NCBI GenBank assembly: GCA_036267755.1
Contig: DATAVK010000059.1
Coordinates: 1-16,240 of the forward strand
DNA from: DATAVK01 sp036267755
GTDB lineage: Bacteria; Actinomycetota; Actinomycetes; JAFAQI01
DNA length: 16,240 bases
Direction: 5' to 3'
The notes under the pieces were generated by a model. That model was not told where the DNA came from. It was given only the letters and a program-made list of their open reading frames with translations, and ran no database searches. Both the position numbers and the translations under genes were made by a program. This document shows positions 6,875 through 13,388 of this stretch, piece after piece. The first letter of the stretch is position 1. Each line of letters starts with the position of its first letter.

Positions 6875-6989
6875 ATCGGCACCGCCACACCGCCGCTGAA
6901 CAGCCAACGGGCGCGGTGCGGAACTTGTCAGGGCGGTCGGCCCAAACCCACGCTCGAGCGTCCTGAGACGTCACATGGTCAGCTATTGC

Positions 6990-7010
6990 TTTCCTAACGA
7001 TAGTAGGTAA
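6990..7010. promoter_or_regulatory. Candidate TetR operator in the divergent region
   Basis: TTTCCTA (6990-6996) and TAGGTAA (7004-7010) form an imperfect inverted repeat (six of seven positions) around a seven-base centre. It lies 12-32 bp before the TetR start and overlaps a TAGGTA -10-like element, the usual place for TetR autorepression. There is no Shine-Dalgarno before the TetR ATG, so its leader is short. The remainder of 6908-7021 shows nothing else. Confidence 0.45.
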
Positions 7011-7021
7011 TCCTTCGGCTC

Positions 7022-7720
7022 ATGGCTACGGATGCCGTCCCGGTCGGCCGCCGGCAACGCCGGCGCCTCGAGACGATCGAGGAAGTGCTTGAGGTCGCCG
7101 TGGCCGTCATGGCGGAGCAAGGGGTGGCCGGGCTGTCGGTCGGCGAGGTGGCGCGGCGGATGGGCATCCAGCCACCGTCCCTCTACGTCTATTTCCCGTC
7201 AAAGAACGCGCTGTACGACGCGCTGTTCACCCGCGGTGCCCAGCAGCTGCTCGACCAGATTCGCGCCACCGACTCGTTCCCGGACGACACCGCAACCCCG
7301 CTTGAAACGATGCTGCTCGATGCGTCACGCGCATTCGTTCGCTGGGCGGTCGAGCATGCGGCGTACTCCCAGCTGCTGTTCTGGCGCCCGGTTCCCGGCT
7401 TCACCCCGTCCCCTGCCGCCTATGCACCCGCCGTACAGCTGATCGAGCTTGTCGCGGAGCGGTTCGCCGAGCTGCAGCGCCGTGGACTGGTTCGCGACGA
7501 CGTCACGCCCGACCAAGTCACCCGCGACTGGACGGTCGTCATCTCAGGGGTGGTCAGCCAGCAGCTGTCCAACGCCCCGGGGCAGGGCTTCGATGAGGGC
7601 CTGTTCACATCGGGGCTCCCCCGGGTGGCCGCGATGTTCGCCGGCTACTACCGCGCACCCACTGCCGCTTCCACTGCATCCACACCGTCGAAAAGGGGCC
7701 GCCGTGAAGACTCAAGTTGA
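7022..7720 (+). CDS. TetR/AcrR family transcriptional regulator
   Basis: A 232-residue repressor-type protein. Residues about 15-62 form the TetR DNA-binding domain, with the helix-turn-helix L-S-V-G-E-V-A-R-R-M-G-I-Q-P-P-S-L-Y-V-Y-F (39-59), followed by the usual K-N-A-L-Y-D-A-L. The C-terminal ligand-binding domain is helical and resembles the WHG/TetR_C type. It heads a three-gene operon and overlaps the next gene by 17 bp, so it likely controls that operon and itself through the inverted repeat at 6990-7010; the divergent cyclase gene could also be affected. The inducer is unknown. The last ~20 residues are Ser/Thr/Arg-rich and disordered. Confidence 0.94.
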   Translation: MATDAVPVGRRQRRRLETIEEVLEVAVAVMAEQGVAGLSVGEVARRMGIQPPSLYVYFPSKNALYDALFTRGAQQLLDQIRATDSFPDDTATPLETMLLDASRAFVRWAVEHAAYSQLLFWRPVPGFTPSPAAYAPAVQLIELVAERFAELQRRGLVRDDVTPDQVTRDWTVVISGVVSQQLSNAPGQGFDEGLFTSGLPRVAAMFAGYYRAPTAASTASTPSKRGRREDSS

Positions 7721-8495
7721 TCAGATCGCTGACCGCATCTACCGGATCTCCACGGTCCTTCCGGATGTCGCGCCCGGCGGTTTCAGCTTCAACCAGTTCC
7801 TGATCGATGCCGACGAGCCATTGCTCTACCACACCGGTATGCGTGGGCTGTTCCCGCTGGTGCGCGAGGCGATCGAGCGGGTGATGCCGGTCGACCGGCT
7901 GCGCTGGATCGCGTTCGCGCACGTCGAGGCCGACGAATGCGGAGCAGTCAACGAGTTCCTCGACGTCGCCCCGCACGCACAGGTGGCGCACGGCGCGCTC
8001 GGTTGCATGCTGTCGCTGAACGATCAGCTTGCCCGGCCGCCCGTCGCGATGGCTGACGGGGAGGTGCTCGAGCTCGGCGGCGCGTCGCTGACCCGACGGG
8101 TCACCGAGCTCGCCACACCCCACGTCCCGCACAACTGGGAGTCGCACATGTTCTTCGAGCAGGAGACCGGGACTTTGTTCTGCGGCGACCTTGTGACCCA
8201 GACGGGCGACGGCCCCGCAATCACCAGCGATGACCTGACCGACGCCGCCATCGCCGCCGAAGAGCTCTTCCACCAGACGTCGATGGGACCGGCCGTTCCC
8301 GCGACGTACCGCCGGCTCGCCGAGCTGAACCCACAGCGTCTCGCCGTCATGCATGGTTCGTCATACGACGGCGACTGCGCGACTCTGCTGCGCACCCTCG
8401 CCGATGTCTACGAGGAACACTTCGGTTGCGATGGTGGGAACCTGCCGAGCCAACCCCTGCCAGGCCACGAGAACATCCTGGGATCGGACGCCTGA
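7704..8495 (+). CDS. Metallo-beta-lactamase-fold, flavodiiron-like (ODP) protein
   Basis: GTG at 7704, preceded by AAGGGG at a five-base spacing, gives 263 residues. The fold is metallo-beta-lactamase, but the ligand set resembles the diiron domain of flavodiiron proteins rather than a classical hydrolase: F-A-H-V-E-A-D-E-C-G supplies His73, Glu75 and Asp77, then His140 (P-H-V-P-H), Asp162 (L-F-C-G-D-L) and His217 (M-H-G-S-S). Where many family members carry H-x-E-x-D-H, this one has Glu78. There is no flavodoxin domain. Oxygen, NO or thiol-derived substrates are plausible; hydrolase activity cannot be excluded. It overlaps the TetR gene by 17 bp, and the following mycothiol-type gene starts one base after its stop, so the three are probably one transcript. 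Confidence 0.85.
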   Translation: MKTQVDQIADRIYRISTVLPDVAPGGFSFNQFLIDADEPLLYHTGMRGLFPLVREAIERVMPVDRLRWIAFAHVEADECGAVNEFLDVAPHAQVAHGALGCMLSLNDQLARPPVAMADGEVLELGGASLTRRVTELATPHVPHNWESHMFFEQETGTLFCGDLVTQTGDGPAITSDDLTDAAIAAEELFHQTSMGPAVPATYRRLAELNPQRLAVMHGSSYDGDCATLLRTLADVYEEHFGCDGGNLPSQPLPGHENILGSDA

Positions 8496-8496
8496 G

Positions 8497-9267
8497 ATGA
8501 GCACACCCGTCGCGCCAGCGGTCGTCGGCCAGCCCCGTAAGCCCGAGCTCGACCGCGGCATCGCGATGCGGCTCGCCGGCACGGAGTACGACCGATTCGC
8601 TGAGGCATCGCGGCGACTGAGCCCCGACGCCTGGTCGCAGCCGACCGCGTGCCCCGAGTGGGACGTGCACGCCATGGCATGCCACGTGCTGGGGATGGCG
8701 GAGATGGCGGCGTCACCGGTCGAGACGGTGCGCCAGATGCGGGCGGCGAAGCGAGCGGGTGGGCTGTTCATCGATGCGCTCACCGGCCTGCAGTCCCGCA
8801 AGCACCTGCACCGCACGCCAGCCGACCTGGTGGCGAGGCTCACCGACATCGGCCCCAAAGCGACCCGCGGCCGGCGCCGCACTCCAGCGGTGACCCGGCG
8901 TCGTTCGATGCCCGATCAGCCCATCGACGAGACCGGATCCCAGACCGAGACGTGGACGCTGGGGTACCTACTCGACGTCATCCTCACCCGCGACACCTGG
9001 ATGCATCGTTCGGACCTCGCCGTCGCCACCAGGCAGGACATGCAGCTCTCGGCCGACCACGACGGTGTCCTCGTCGGCGACGTCGCGGCCGAATGGGCGG
9101 CGCGCCACGGCCAGCCGTGCACCCTCACCTTGACCGGGCCGGCCGGCGGCTCGTGGGTGTTCCGTGACGGCACGACACACGTGGAGCTCGACGCGGTCGA
9201 CTTCTGCCGCGTCGTGTCGGGTCGAGGCGCCGGCGACGGCCTGCTCGCCACCCGGGTTCCGTTCTGA
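8497..9267 (+). CDS. Maleylpyruvate-isomerase-family (mycothiol-dependent) enzyme
   Basis: ATG at 8497 directly follows the previous stop and gives 256 residues of the DinB/MDMPI_N type. The helical metal site can be traced: the first ligand His63 in M-A-C-H-V-L-G, and D-T-W-M-H-R-S-D-L giving Asp166 and His170, corresponding to the Glu/His pair of mycothiol-dependent maleylpyruvate isomerase (Asp replaces Glu). W-D-V-H near residue 55 is also typical. Family members bind a divalent metal and use mycothiol, the actinobacterial thiol, in isomerase or S-transferase reactions. The true substrate here is unknown. A basic insertion at about 120-140 (several Arg) is unusual. It is convergent with the CDF gene; the 20-bp gap contains a small GCTGA/TCAGC inverted repeat. 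Confidence 0.85.
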   Translation: MSTPVAPAVVGQPRKPELDRGIAMRLAGTEYDRFAEASRRLSPDAWSQPTACPEWDVHAMACHVLGMAEMAASPVETVRQMRAAKRAGGLFIDALTGLQSRKHLHRTPADLVARLTDIGPKATRGRRRTPAVTRRRSMPDQPIDETGSQTETWTLGYLLDVILTRDTWMHRSDLAVATRQDMQLSADHDGVLVGDVAAEWAARHGQPCTLTLTGPAGGSWVFRDGTTHVELDAVDFCRVVSGRGAGDGLLATRVPF

Positions 9268-9287
9268 GCTGAGCCGATCCGGCCGGG

Positions 9288-10169
9288 TCAGCCGTGGGTG
9301 GCGTCCTCGTGCTCGCGATGTCCGGCCGGCTCGAGTTGGAACGTCGAGTGCTCGACGTCGAAATGACCGGTCAGGCAGGTCTGCAGGTTGTCGAGCACCA
9401 TGCCGGCCCGGCCTTCGGCGAAGCACTCGTCGGCCACGACCACGTGCACCGAGAGCGCCGGCAGGCCCGAGGTCACCGTCCACACGTGCAGGTCGTGGCA
9501 GTCGACGACGTGCGGCGTCTCGAGCAGGTGCCGTCGTACCAGGGCGAGGTCGACGTCGCTCGGCGCTGCCTCGAGCAGCACCCGACCCGACTCGCCGAGC
9601 AACTGGTACGCCGCGCGCAGCAGCAGCGCAACGACGACGAGCGAGGCCACCGGGTCGGCTCGCCGCCACCCGGTGGTGACGACGAGGACGCCGGCGACGA
9701 TCGTGGCCGCGAACGCGTAGGCATCGGTGAGGACGTGGAGCACAGCGCCGCGCACGTTCATCGACCGCTGGTCGGCCCGGTGCAGCACAGCGGTGACCAG
9801 CAGGTTCGTCAGCAGGCCGACGGACGCGACGATGATGACCGTGGTCCCGCCGACCGGTGCCGGGTGGATCAGCCGTCGGATCGCCTCGAACGTCACGATC
9901 CCGGCGACGACGAGCAGCGTGATGCCGTTCGCCGCCGCGGACAGCACCTCCGCGCGCGCCAGCCCGAAGGTCCAATGACCGCGGGCGGGCCGTCGCGCCA
10001 GCCGGGCCGCGGCCACGGCGGCGGCGAGCGCCAGCACGTCGGTGACCATGTGCCCGGCATCGGCGATCAGCGCGATCGAGTGCGCCGCGAACGCCGCGAT
10101 GACCTCGCCCACGACGAAGGCCGAGAGCAGGCCTAAAGCGACGAGCAGCGGACGCTCATCACGGGTCAC
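9288..10169 (-). CDS. Cation diffusion facilitator, zinc type (CzcD/ZitB-like)
   Basis: This 293-residue protein has six transmembrane helices and a soluble C-terminal domain. The transport site is seen as H-M-V-T-D in helix 2 (His40, Asp44) and H-V-L-T-D in helix 5 (His145, Asp149), the two-His two-Asp pattern of zinc-exporting CDF proteins. The cytoplasmic domain has D-L-H-V-W-T-V-T-S-G (226-235) and ends in a His-rich tail. It exports Zn(II), possibly Cd or Co, by proton antiport and works as a dimer. Start is GTG at 10169; no ribosome site or clear -10 is visible, and it is divergent from the ligase gene (start codons 39 bp apart). No metal regulator is adjacent, although a His-rich PadR lies 2 kb away. 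Confidence 0.93.
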   Translation of the reverse strand: MTRDERPLLVALGLLSAFVVGEVIAAFAAHSIALIADAGHMVTDVLALAAAVAAARLARRPARGHWTFGLARAEVLSAAANGITLLVVAGIVTFEAIRRLIHPAPVGGTTVIIVASVGLLTNLLVTAVLHRADQRSMNVRGAVLHVLTDAYAFAATIVAGVLVVTTGWRRADPVASLVVVALLLRAAYQLLGESGRVLLEAAPSDVDLALVRRHLLETPHVVDCHDLHVWTVTSGLPALSVHVVVADECFAEGRAGMVLDNLQTCLTGHFDVEHSTFQLEPAGHREHEDATHG

Positions 10170-10208
10170 CTATCAATCGTGGCATGGCGTACCGCGACAC
10201 TGATCACC

Positions 10209-11309
10209 ATGACCATGACGATCGGTGTCGAGGAGGAGTTCCACCTCGTGGACCGGGGGTCGCGGCGCAGCACCGGTGCGGCGGCCGCGGTGCTCCGCGG
10301 CGTCGGGCGCGACGAGGAGCTGGTGCCCGAGCTCAAGGCGAGCATGGTCGAGTCCAACAGCCGAGTCGTCACCGACCTCGGCGAGCTCCGCGCCGACCTG
10401 GCGGACCTGCGGCGCGACCTCGGCGCCGCAGCCGCCGAGGTGGGTGCCGGGCTGCTGGCCGCCGGGACCGCGCCGCTGCACGGCGACGACGCGCTGCGCA
10501 CCTACCCCAAGGAGCGCTACCTGCAGATGAGCGAGGACTTCCCGTCGCTCGAACGCGAGCAGGTCGTCGCCGGTGTCCAGACCCAGGTCGGCATCGACGA
10601 CCCCGACATCGGCGTCCAGGTCGTGTCGCGGGCGCAGCGGTACACCCCGGTGATGCTGGCGCTGTCGGCGGGCTCGCCGTTCTGGGACGGCGAGGACACC
10701 GGGTACGCGAGCTGGCGGACCCGGGTCTGGGAGCGCTGGCCCTCGGCCGGCCCGACCGCGGCGTTCGGCTCCGCCGCCGAGTACGACGAAGCCGTCGACG
10801 GCCTGCTCGCCACGGGAACGATCCGCGACCGGGGCATGGTGTATTTCGACGTCCGGCTCTCGGCGCACCAGCCCACGGTGGAGTTCCGGATCTGCGACTC
10901 CGTCGACCGGTTGGACGACGTGGTGATGCTCGCCGGACTCTGGCGGGCGGTCGCGATGACGTGCATCGCGGAGATCGACCGGCCGGGTGCCGAGCCGCCA
11001 CCACGCGTCGAGGTGGTCCGGTCGGCCCGCTGGCAGGCGGCGAGGTACGGCCTCACTGGCGCGCTGGTCGATCCCACGACCGGCGAGTCGGTGAGCGCCG
11101 AGACCGCGGTGAGGTCCCTGCTGTCAGCGGTCTGGCCGGCACTCGAGGAGACCGGCGACCTCGACCTGGTTCAGGAGCGGGTGGCCGCAGTCCTCGCCGA
11201 GGGCGGCCCAGCCCGGCGGCAGCGGGCGGCCCTCACTCGTCACGACTCCATGGCGGCCGTCGTTGACATGCTGCTTGCCGAGACCGCTGGCGACTCGTCA
11301 CCCACCTGA
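10209..11309 (+). CDS. YbdK/GCS2-like carboxylate-amine ligase
   Basis: The product (366 residues from ATG 10209; ATG 10215 is equivalent) begins M-T-M-T-I-G-V-E-E-E-F-H-L-V-D, the hallmark of glutamate-cysteine-ligase type 2 proteins of the YbdK group. Family motifs continue with Q-T-Q-V-G-I, R-Y-T-P-V-M-L-A-L-S-A-G-S-P-F-W and T-V-E-F-R-I-C-D-S. Members have weak gamma-glutamyl-cysteine ligase activity or an unknown carboxylate-amine substrate; in actinomycetes, which make mycothiol, glutathione synthesis is unlikely. No ribosome site precedes the start, and GTG 10179 in frame is less consistent with family N-termini. Its 3' end overlaps the convergent hydrolase gene by 70 bp, so both strands code there. 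Confidence 0.9.
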   Translation: MTMTIGVEEEFHLVDRGSRRSTGAAAAVLRGVGRDEELVPELKASMVESNSRVVTDLGELRADLADLRRDLGAAAAEVGAGLLAAGTAPLHGDDALRTYPKERYLQMSEDFPSLEREQVVAGVQTQVGIDDPDIGVQVVSRAQRYTPVMLALSAGSPFWDGEDTGYASWRTRVWERWPSAGPTAAFGSAAEYDEAVDGLLATGTIRDRGMVYFDVRLSAHQPTVEFRICDSVDRLDDVVMLAGLWRAVAMTCIAEIDRPGAEPPPRVEVVRSARWQAARYGLTGALVDPTTGESVSAETAVRSLLSAVWPALEETGDLDLVQERVAAVLAEGGPARRQRAALTRHDSMAAVVDMLLAETAGDSSPT

Positions 11310-12214
11310 CCGGTGCGAAGCGCCTCACGCCAGGCGTCGGGGTCGTGCACGTACGGCTCGGTCTCGTCGAGGAACCGACGTACCTCGGCCTCGAACCGGG
11401 CCGGATCGTCGCGGTGGGGCATGTGCCCCGCGTCACCGAACACGACCAGCCGGCTTCCCGGCATCCGGCTGTGTGCGACCGCCGCGTGGTGCAGCGGCAC
11501 TACGCCGTCGTGCGCGCCCCAGACGAGCAAGGTCGGGATCCCGGCGGCGAGGTAGCTGCGGTCGAGCATCGTCACCGACTGGCCGCGGCCGTCGACCACG
11601 CCGCGCAGCGTCCGCACAAAGGCACGTCGGGCCGTTTTGTCGCGTAGCCCGTCGTACCGGTCGCTGACGTAGCTGAAGTCTGCCCCGAAGCCCATGCCGC
11701 CGGAGCGCTGCAGGGTCGGACCGAGGCGCCGCACCGCCCACCGCGCCGGCCGCGAGGTCGCCAGCGGAAGCACCAGCTCGCAGCCGGGCGCTGCCAGCAG
11801 CCGCAGCATCGGGTGTACCTCGCGACCCATCCCGCCCGAGCCAACGAGGATGACCCGCTCGCAGCGGTCGGGAAACTGGTAGGCGAACTGGGCAGCGACG
11901 CCCCCGCCGAGTGAGTGTCCGATGATCGTCACCCGCTCGACCCGCAGCATGTCGAGCAGGTCGCGCATCCCGCAGGCGTAGGCGCCGACGGCGTAGTCGG
12001 CCCGCGGCTTCGCCGACTCGCCGTGGCCGAGCAGATCGGGTGCGATGACCAGGTGGTCGCGGGCCAGCCCGGGGATCACCGGCAGCCAGGTCCGCGAGGA
12101 GTCCCCGATGCCGTGCACCAGCAGGAGCGCCGAACCGTCCCCCACCTGCCGAAACGCCCGCTTGTGACCGTGGATCACCAAGGACCGCATCGGTACGGCG
12201 TCGGCGGGTGGCAT
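11240..12214 (-). CDS. Alpha/beta hydrolase fold protein
   Basis: ATG at 12214 (GGGAG about nine bases upstream) gives 324 residues; longer in-frame starts would run into the PadR promoter. The fold is clear: H-G-I-G-D-S-S (oxyanion region, about 34-40), G-H-S-L-G-G with nucleophile Ser101, W-G-A-H-D with acid Asp236, and D-A-G-H with His264. This intact triad supports esterase, lipase or epoxide-hydrolase-like activity on an unknown substrate. There is no signal peptide, so it is cytoplasmic. The last ~23 residues are Ser/Thr/Ala-rich and lie in the 70-bp overlap with the convergent ligase gene. ATG 12190 is an alternative start. Confidence 0.9.
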   Translation of the reverse strand: MPPADAVPMRSLVIHGHKRAFRQVGDGSALLLVHGIGDSSRTWLPVIPGLARDHLVIAPDLLGHGESAKPRADYAVGAYACGMRDLLDMLRVERVTIIGHSLGGGVAAQFAYQFPDRCERVILVGSGGMGREVHPMLRLLAAPGCELVLPLATSRPARWAVRRLGPTLQRSGGMGFGADFSYVSDRYDGLRDKTARRAFVRTLRGVVDGRGQSVTMLDRSYLAAGIPTLLVWGAHDGVVPLHHAAVAHSRMPGSRLVVFGDAGHMPHRDDPARFEAEVRRFLDETEPYVHDPDAWREALRTGQVGDESPAVSASSMSTTAAMES

Positions 12215-12265
12215 CCGGCGATGCTCCCGCCGCAGCGTTACAGCGATGTGACGGAGCCGCCTGAC

Positions 12266-12296
12266 TTGACGGAATAACGACCAGTCGTGGTAGGTT
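12266..12296 (+). promoter_or_regulatory. padR promoter with embedded operator-like repeats
   Basis: A full TTGACG -35 (12266-12271) and a TAGGTT -10 (12291-12296) are 19 bp apart. Between them is the inverted repeat ACGAC-CA-GTCGT (12277-12288), and TAACGA occurs twice (12275-12280, 12296-12301) exactly 21 bp apart, two helical turns. Transcription should begin at about 12303. The hydrolase gene diverges from here. Confidence 0.6.
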
Positions 12297-12302
12297 AACG
12301 AT

Positions 12303-12334
12303 ATGTCGCGAGCACACACGGTGCATCGAGACAT
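12303..12334 (+). promoter_or_regulatory. Hairpin at the 5' end of the padR transcript / candidate operator
   Basis: Starting at the predicted transcription start, ATGTCGCGA (12303-12311) pairs with TCGAGACAT (12326-12334) with one mismatch, then GCAC (12312-12315) pairs with GTGC (12321-12324) around a five-base loop, with a single bulged A (12325). The outer ATGTC...GACAT arms also resemble PadR-type operators (ATGT-N-ACAT). The strong GGAGGT ribosome site begins a few bases after it. Confidence 0.55.
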
Positions 12335-12350
12335 GCGAAGGAGGTGCCCG

Positions 12351-12989
12351 ATGAGGCACAACAACCACACTCAGTACGACACGCCGGATCAGCAGCGTTC
12401 TCACGACCGCGGCCATCACGGCGCACCCTCTCGACATCACCACCACCACGACGAGCCAGGCTTCGGCCGTGGTGGTCGTGGCCGCGGTGGACGCGGTGGC
12501 TGGGGCGGCCCCGGCTTCCGGGGCGAGCGAGGCGGCCGACGAGCCGGGCGCGGCGATGTCCGCGCCGCCGTCATCACGCTGCTCGCCGAGGAGCCGATGC
12601 ACGGCTACCAGATCATCCAGGAGCTGGCCGAGCGAAGCGGCGGGGCCTGGCGGCCCAGCCCGGGCTCGATCTATCCGGCTCTGCAACTGCTGCAGGACGA
12701 AGGCCTGGTCACGGCGGAGGAGAAGGACGGCAAGCGCGTCTTCACCCTCACCGAGGCCGGACGAGCCGACGCGGCATCACGAGCCGACGGTCCCACCCCG
12801 TGGGAGGCAGCGGCACGCGGCGAGGGCAGCGACTTTGCCGCCCTACGTCAGCTCGCCCACCAGCTCATCGCCGCCGTGGGACAGGTCGCTGAGGCCGGAA
12901 CCCCGGCTCAGATCGAGGCCGCCAAGGCCTTGATCACCGCGACCCGACGGGACCTGTACCGGATCCTCGCCGAGGACACCGACAGCTAA
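12351..12989 (+). CDS. PadR family regulator with His- and RG-rich N-terminus
   Basis: ATG 12351 follows GGAGGT (12340-12345) at an ideal spacing and gives 212 residues. An in-frame ATG at 12303, six bases after the -10 box, would add 16 residues as a leaderless start, so two forms are possible. Residues 18-33 are His-rich, including five in a row, and 38-68 are Gly/Arg-rich, a common but unexplained extension in actinobacterial PadRs. The winged helix follows: D-V-R-A-A-V-I-T-L-L, M-H-G-Y-Q-I-I-Q-E-L, P-S-P-G-S-I-Y-P-A-L (103-111), and the wing at K-D-G-K-R-V-F-T-L-T. A short C-terminal dimerisation helix closes it. It probably represses its own promoter; target and ligand are unknown, and a metal is possible given the histidines. 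Confidence 0.9.
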   Translation: MRHNNHTQYDTPDQQRSHDRGHHGAPSRHHHHHDEPGFGRGGRGRGGRGGWGGPGFRGERGGRRAGRGDVRAAVITLLAEEPMHGYQIIQELAERSGGAWRPSPGSIYPALQLLQDEGLVTAEEKDGKRVFTLTEAGRADAASRADGPTPWEAAARGEGSDFAALRQLAHQLIAAVGQVAEAGTPAQIEAAKALITATRRDLYRILAEDTDS

Positions 12990-13014
12990 TCCCGCACGTC
13001 GAGTGCGACGCCTT

Positions 13015-13042
13015 TGGCCTTCCGAGCCCGCTCGGAAGGCCA
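13015..13042. terminator. Intrinsic terminator shared by padR and the tRNA genes
   Basis: TGGCCTTCCGAGC (13015-13027) and GCTCGGAAGGCCA (13030-13042) form a perfect 13-bp stem, read most realistically with a four-base loop. It lies 25 bp after the padR stop and 24 bp beyond the 3' end of tRNA-Met on the other strand, so it can end transcription from both sides. Only a short TTT follows on the plus strand. Confidence 0.8.
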
Positions 13043-13065
13043 TTTGCGTCTCGCTCAACGGGTTG

Positions 13066-13139
13066 TGGGGCGGGCGGGACTCGAACCCGCGACCAAGGGA
13101 TTATGAGTCCCCAGCTCTAACCGGCTGAGCTACCGCCCC
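13066..13139 (-). tRNA. tRNA-Met (anticodon CAT)
   Basis: On the minus strand the acceptor GGGGCGG pairs with CCGCCCC, the D arm carries AGCTCAG, the anticodon loop is CTCATAA (anticodon CAT) and the T arm is GCGGG-TTCGAGT-CCCGC. The length is 74 without CCA, which is not encoded. The first base pair is a G-C Watson-Crick pair, so it is not the initiator; elongator Met is most likely, with CAT-type Ile2 (lysidine-modified) a possible alternative. Confidence 0.93.
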
Positions 13140-13174
13140 GGGTTGAGTATGGCGTCCGGCGACTCCGGAACTGT

Positions 13175-13250
13175 TGGCTCCCGCACCTGGACTCGAACCA
13201 GGAACCACTCGATTAACAGTCGAGTGCTCTGCCAATTGAGCTATGCGGGA
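13175..13250 (-). tRNA. tRNA-Asn (anticodon GTT)
   Basis: The acceptor TCCCGCA pairs with TGCGGGA, the anticodon loop is CTGTTAA (anticodon GTT) in a stem CTCGA/TCGAG-type helix, and the T arm contains GGTTCGAGTCC. The discriminator is G and CCA is genomically encoded (13175-13177), giving 76 nt. It precedes tRNA-Met by 35 bp in the direction of transcription; one transcript likely carries both. Confidence 0.95.
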
Positions 13251-13292
13251 CCGGTCAGGCGATCGCCGCAGGCGAGGTCCTGACAGCGGGCC

Positions 13293-13298
13293 AGACTA
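13293..13298 (-). promoter_or_regulatory. Likely -10 box of the tRNA-Asn/tRNA-Met unit
   Basis: On the minus strand TAGTCT fits TANNNT and lies about 43 bp upstream of the mature tRNA-Asn 5' end, the expected distance for a short 5' leader. No strong -35 is visible. The surrounding 13251-13374 contains no gene. Confidence 0.4.
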
Positions 13299-13388
13299 CC
13301 GCACCGACCCGGTTCGCCTCAGCCGCCGACAAGGCGGGATGATCACTGGCACGCTGGTACGACGGCGGGTAACTGGAGGGTGGCCACG

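Noticed and set aside
7449..7703. Upstream extension of the metallo-beta-lactamase reading frame
   Set aside because: It lies inside the TetR gene in another frame; the GTG at 7704 with AAGGGG upstream fits the family N-terminus.
9268..9292. GCTGA/TCAGC inverted repeat as a bidirectional terminator between convergent genes
   Set aside because: Five-bp arms overlapping the CDF stop, with no T-run; too weak to list as a terminator.
10184..11266. 360-codon plus-strand ORF in another frame of the ligase gene
   Set aside because: It begins at an ATG seven bases after a TATCAAT-like box, but the product is Arg/Gly/Ala-rich without domains, while the overlapping frame carries the GCS2 motifs.
12441..12455. 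Run of His codons as a cloning tag
   Set aside because: It is embedded in a naturally His-rich extension shared by actinobacterial PadRs; there is no vector sequence around it.
11433..12686. 417-codon minus-strand ORF spanning the hydrolase and padR
   Set aside because: It crosses the padR promoter and terminal coding region of two recognised genes and has low-complexity Arg/Ala/Pro composition.
13066..13250. tRNA pair as an integration (att) site
   Set aside because: No integrase, direct repeat of a tRNA 3' end, or island-like composition nearby.
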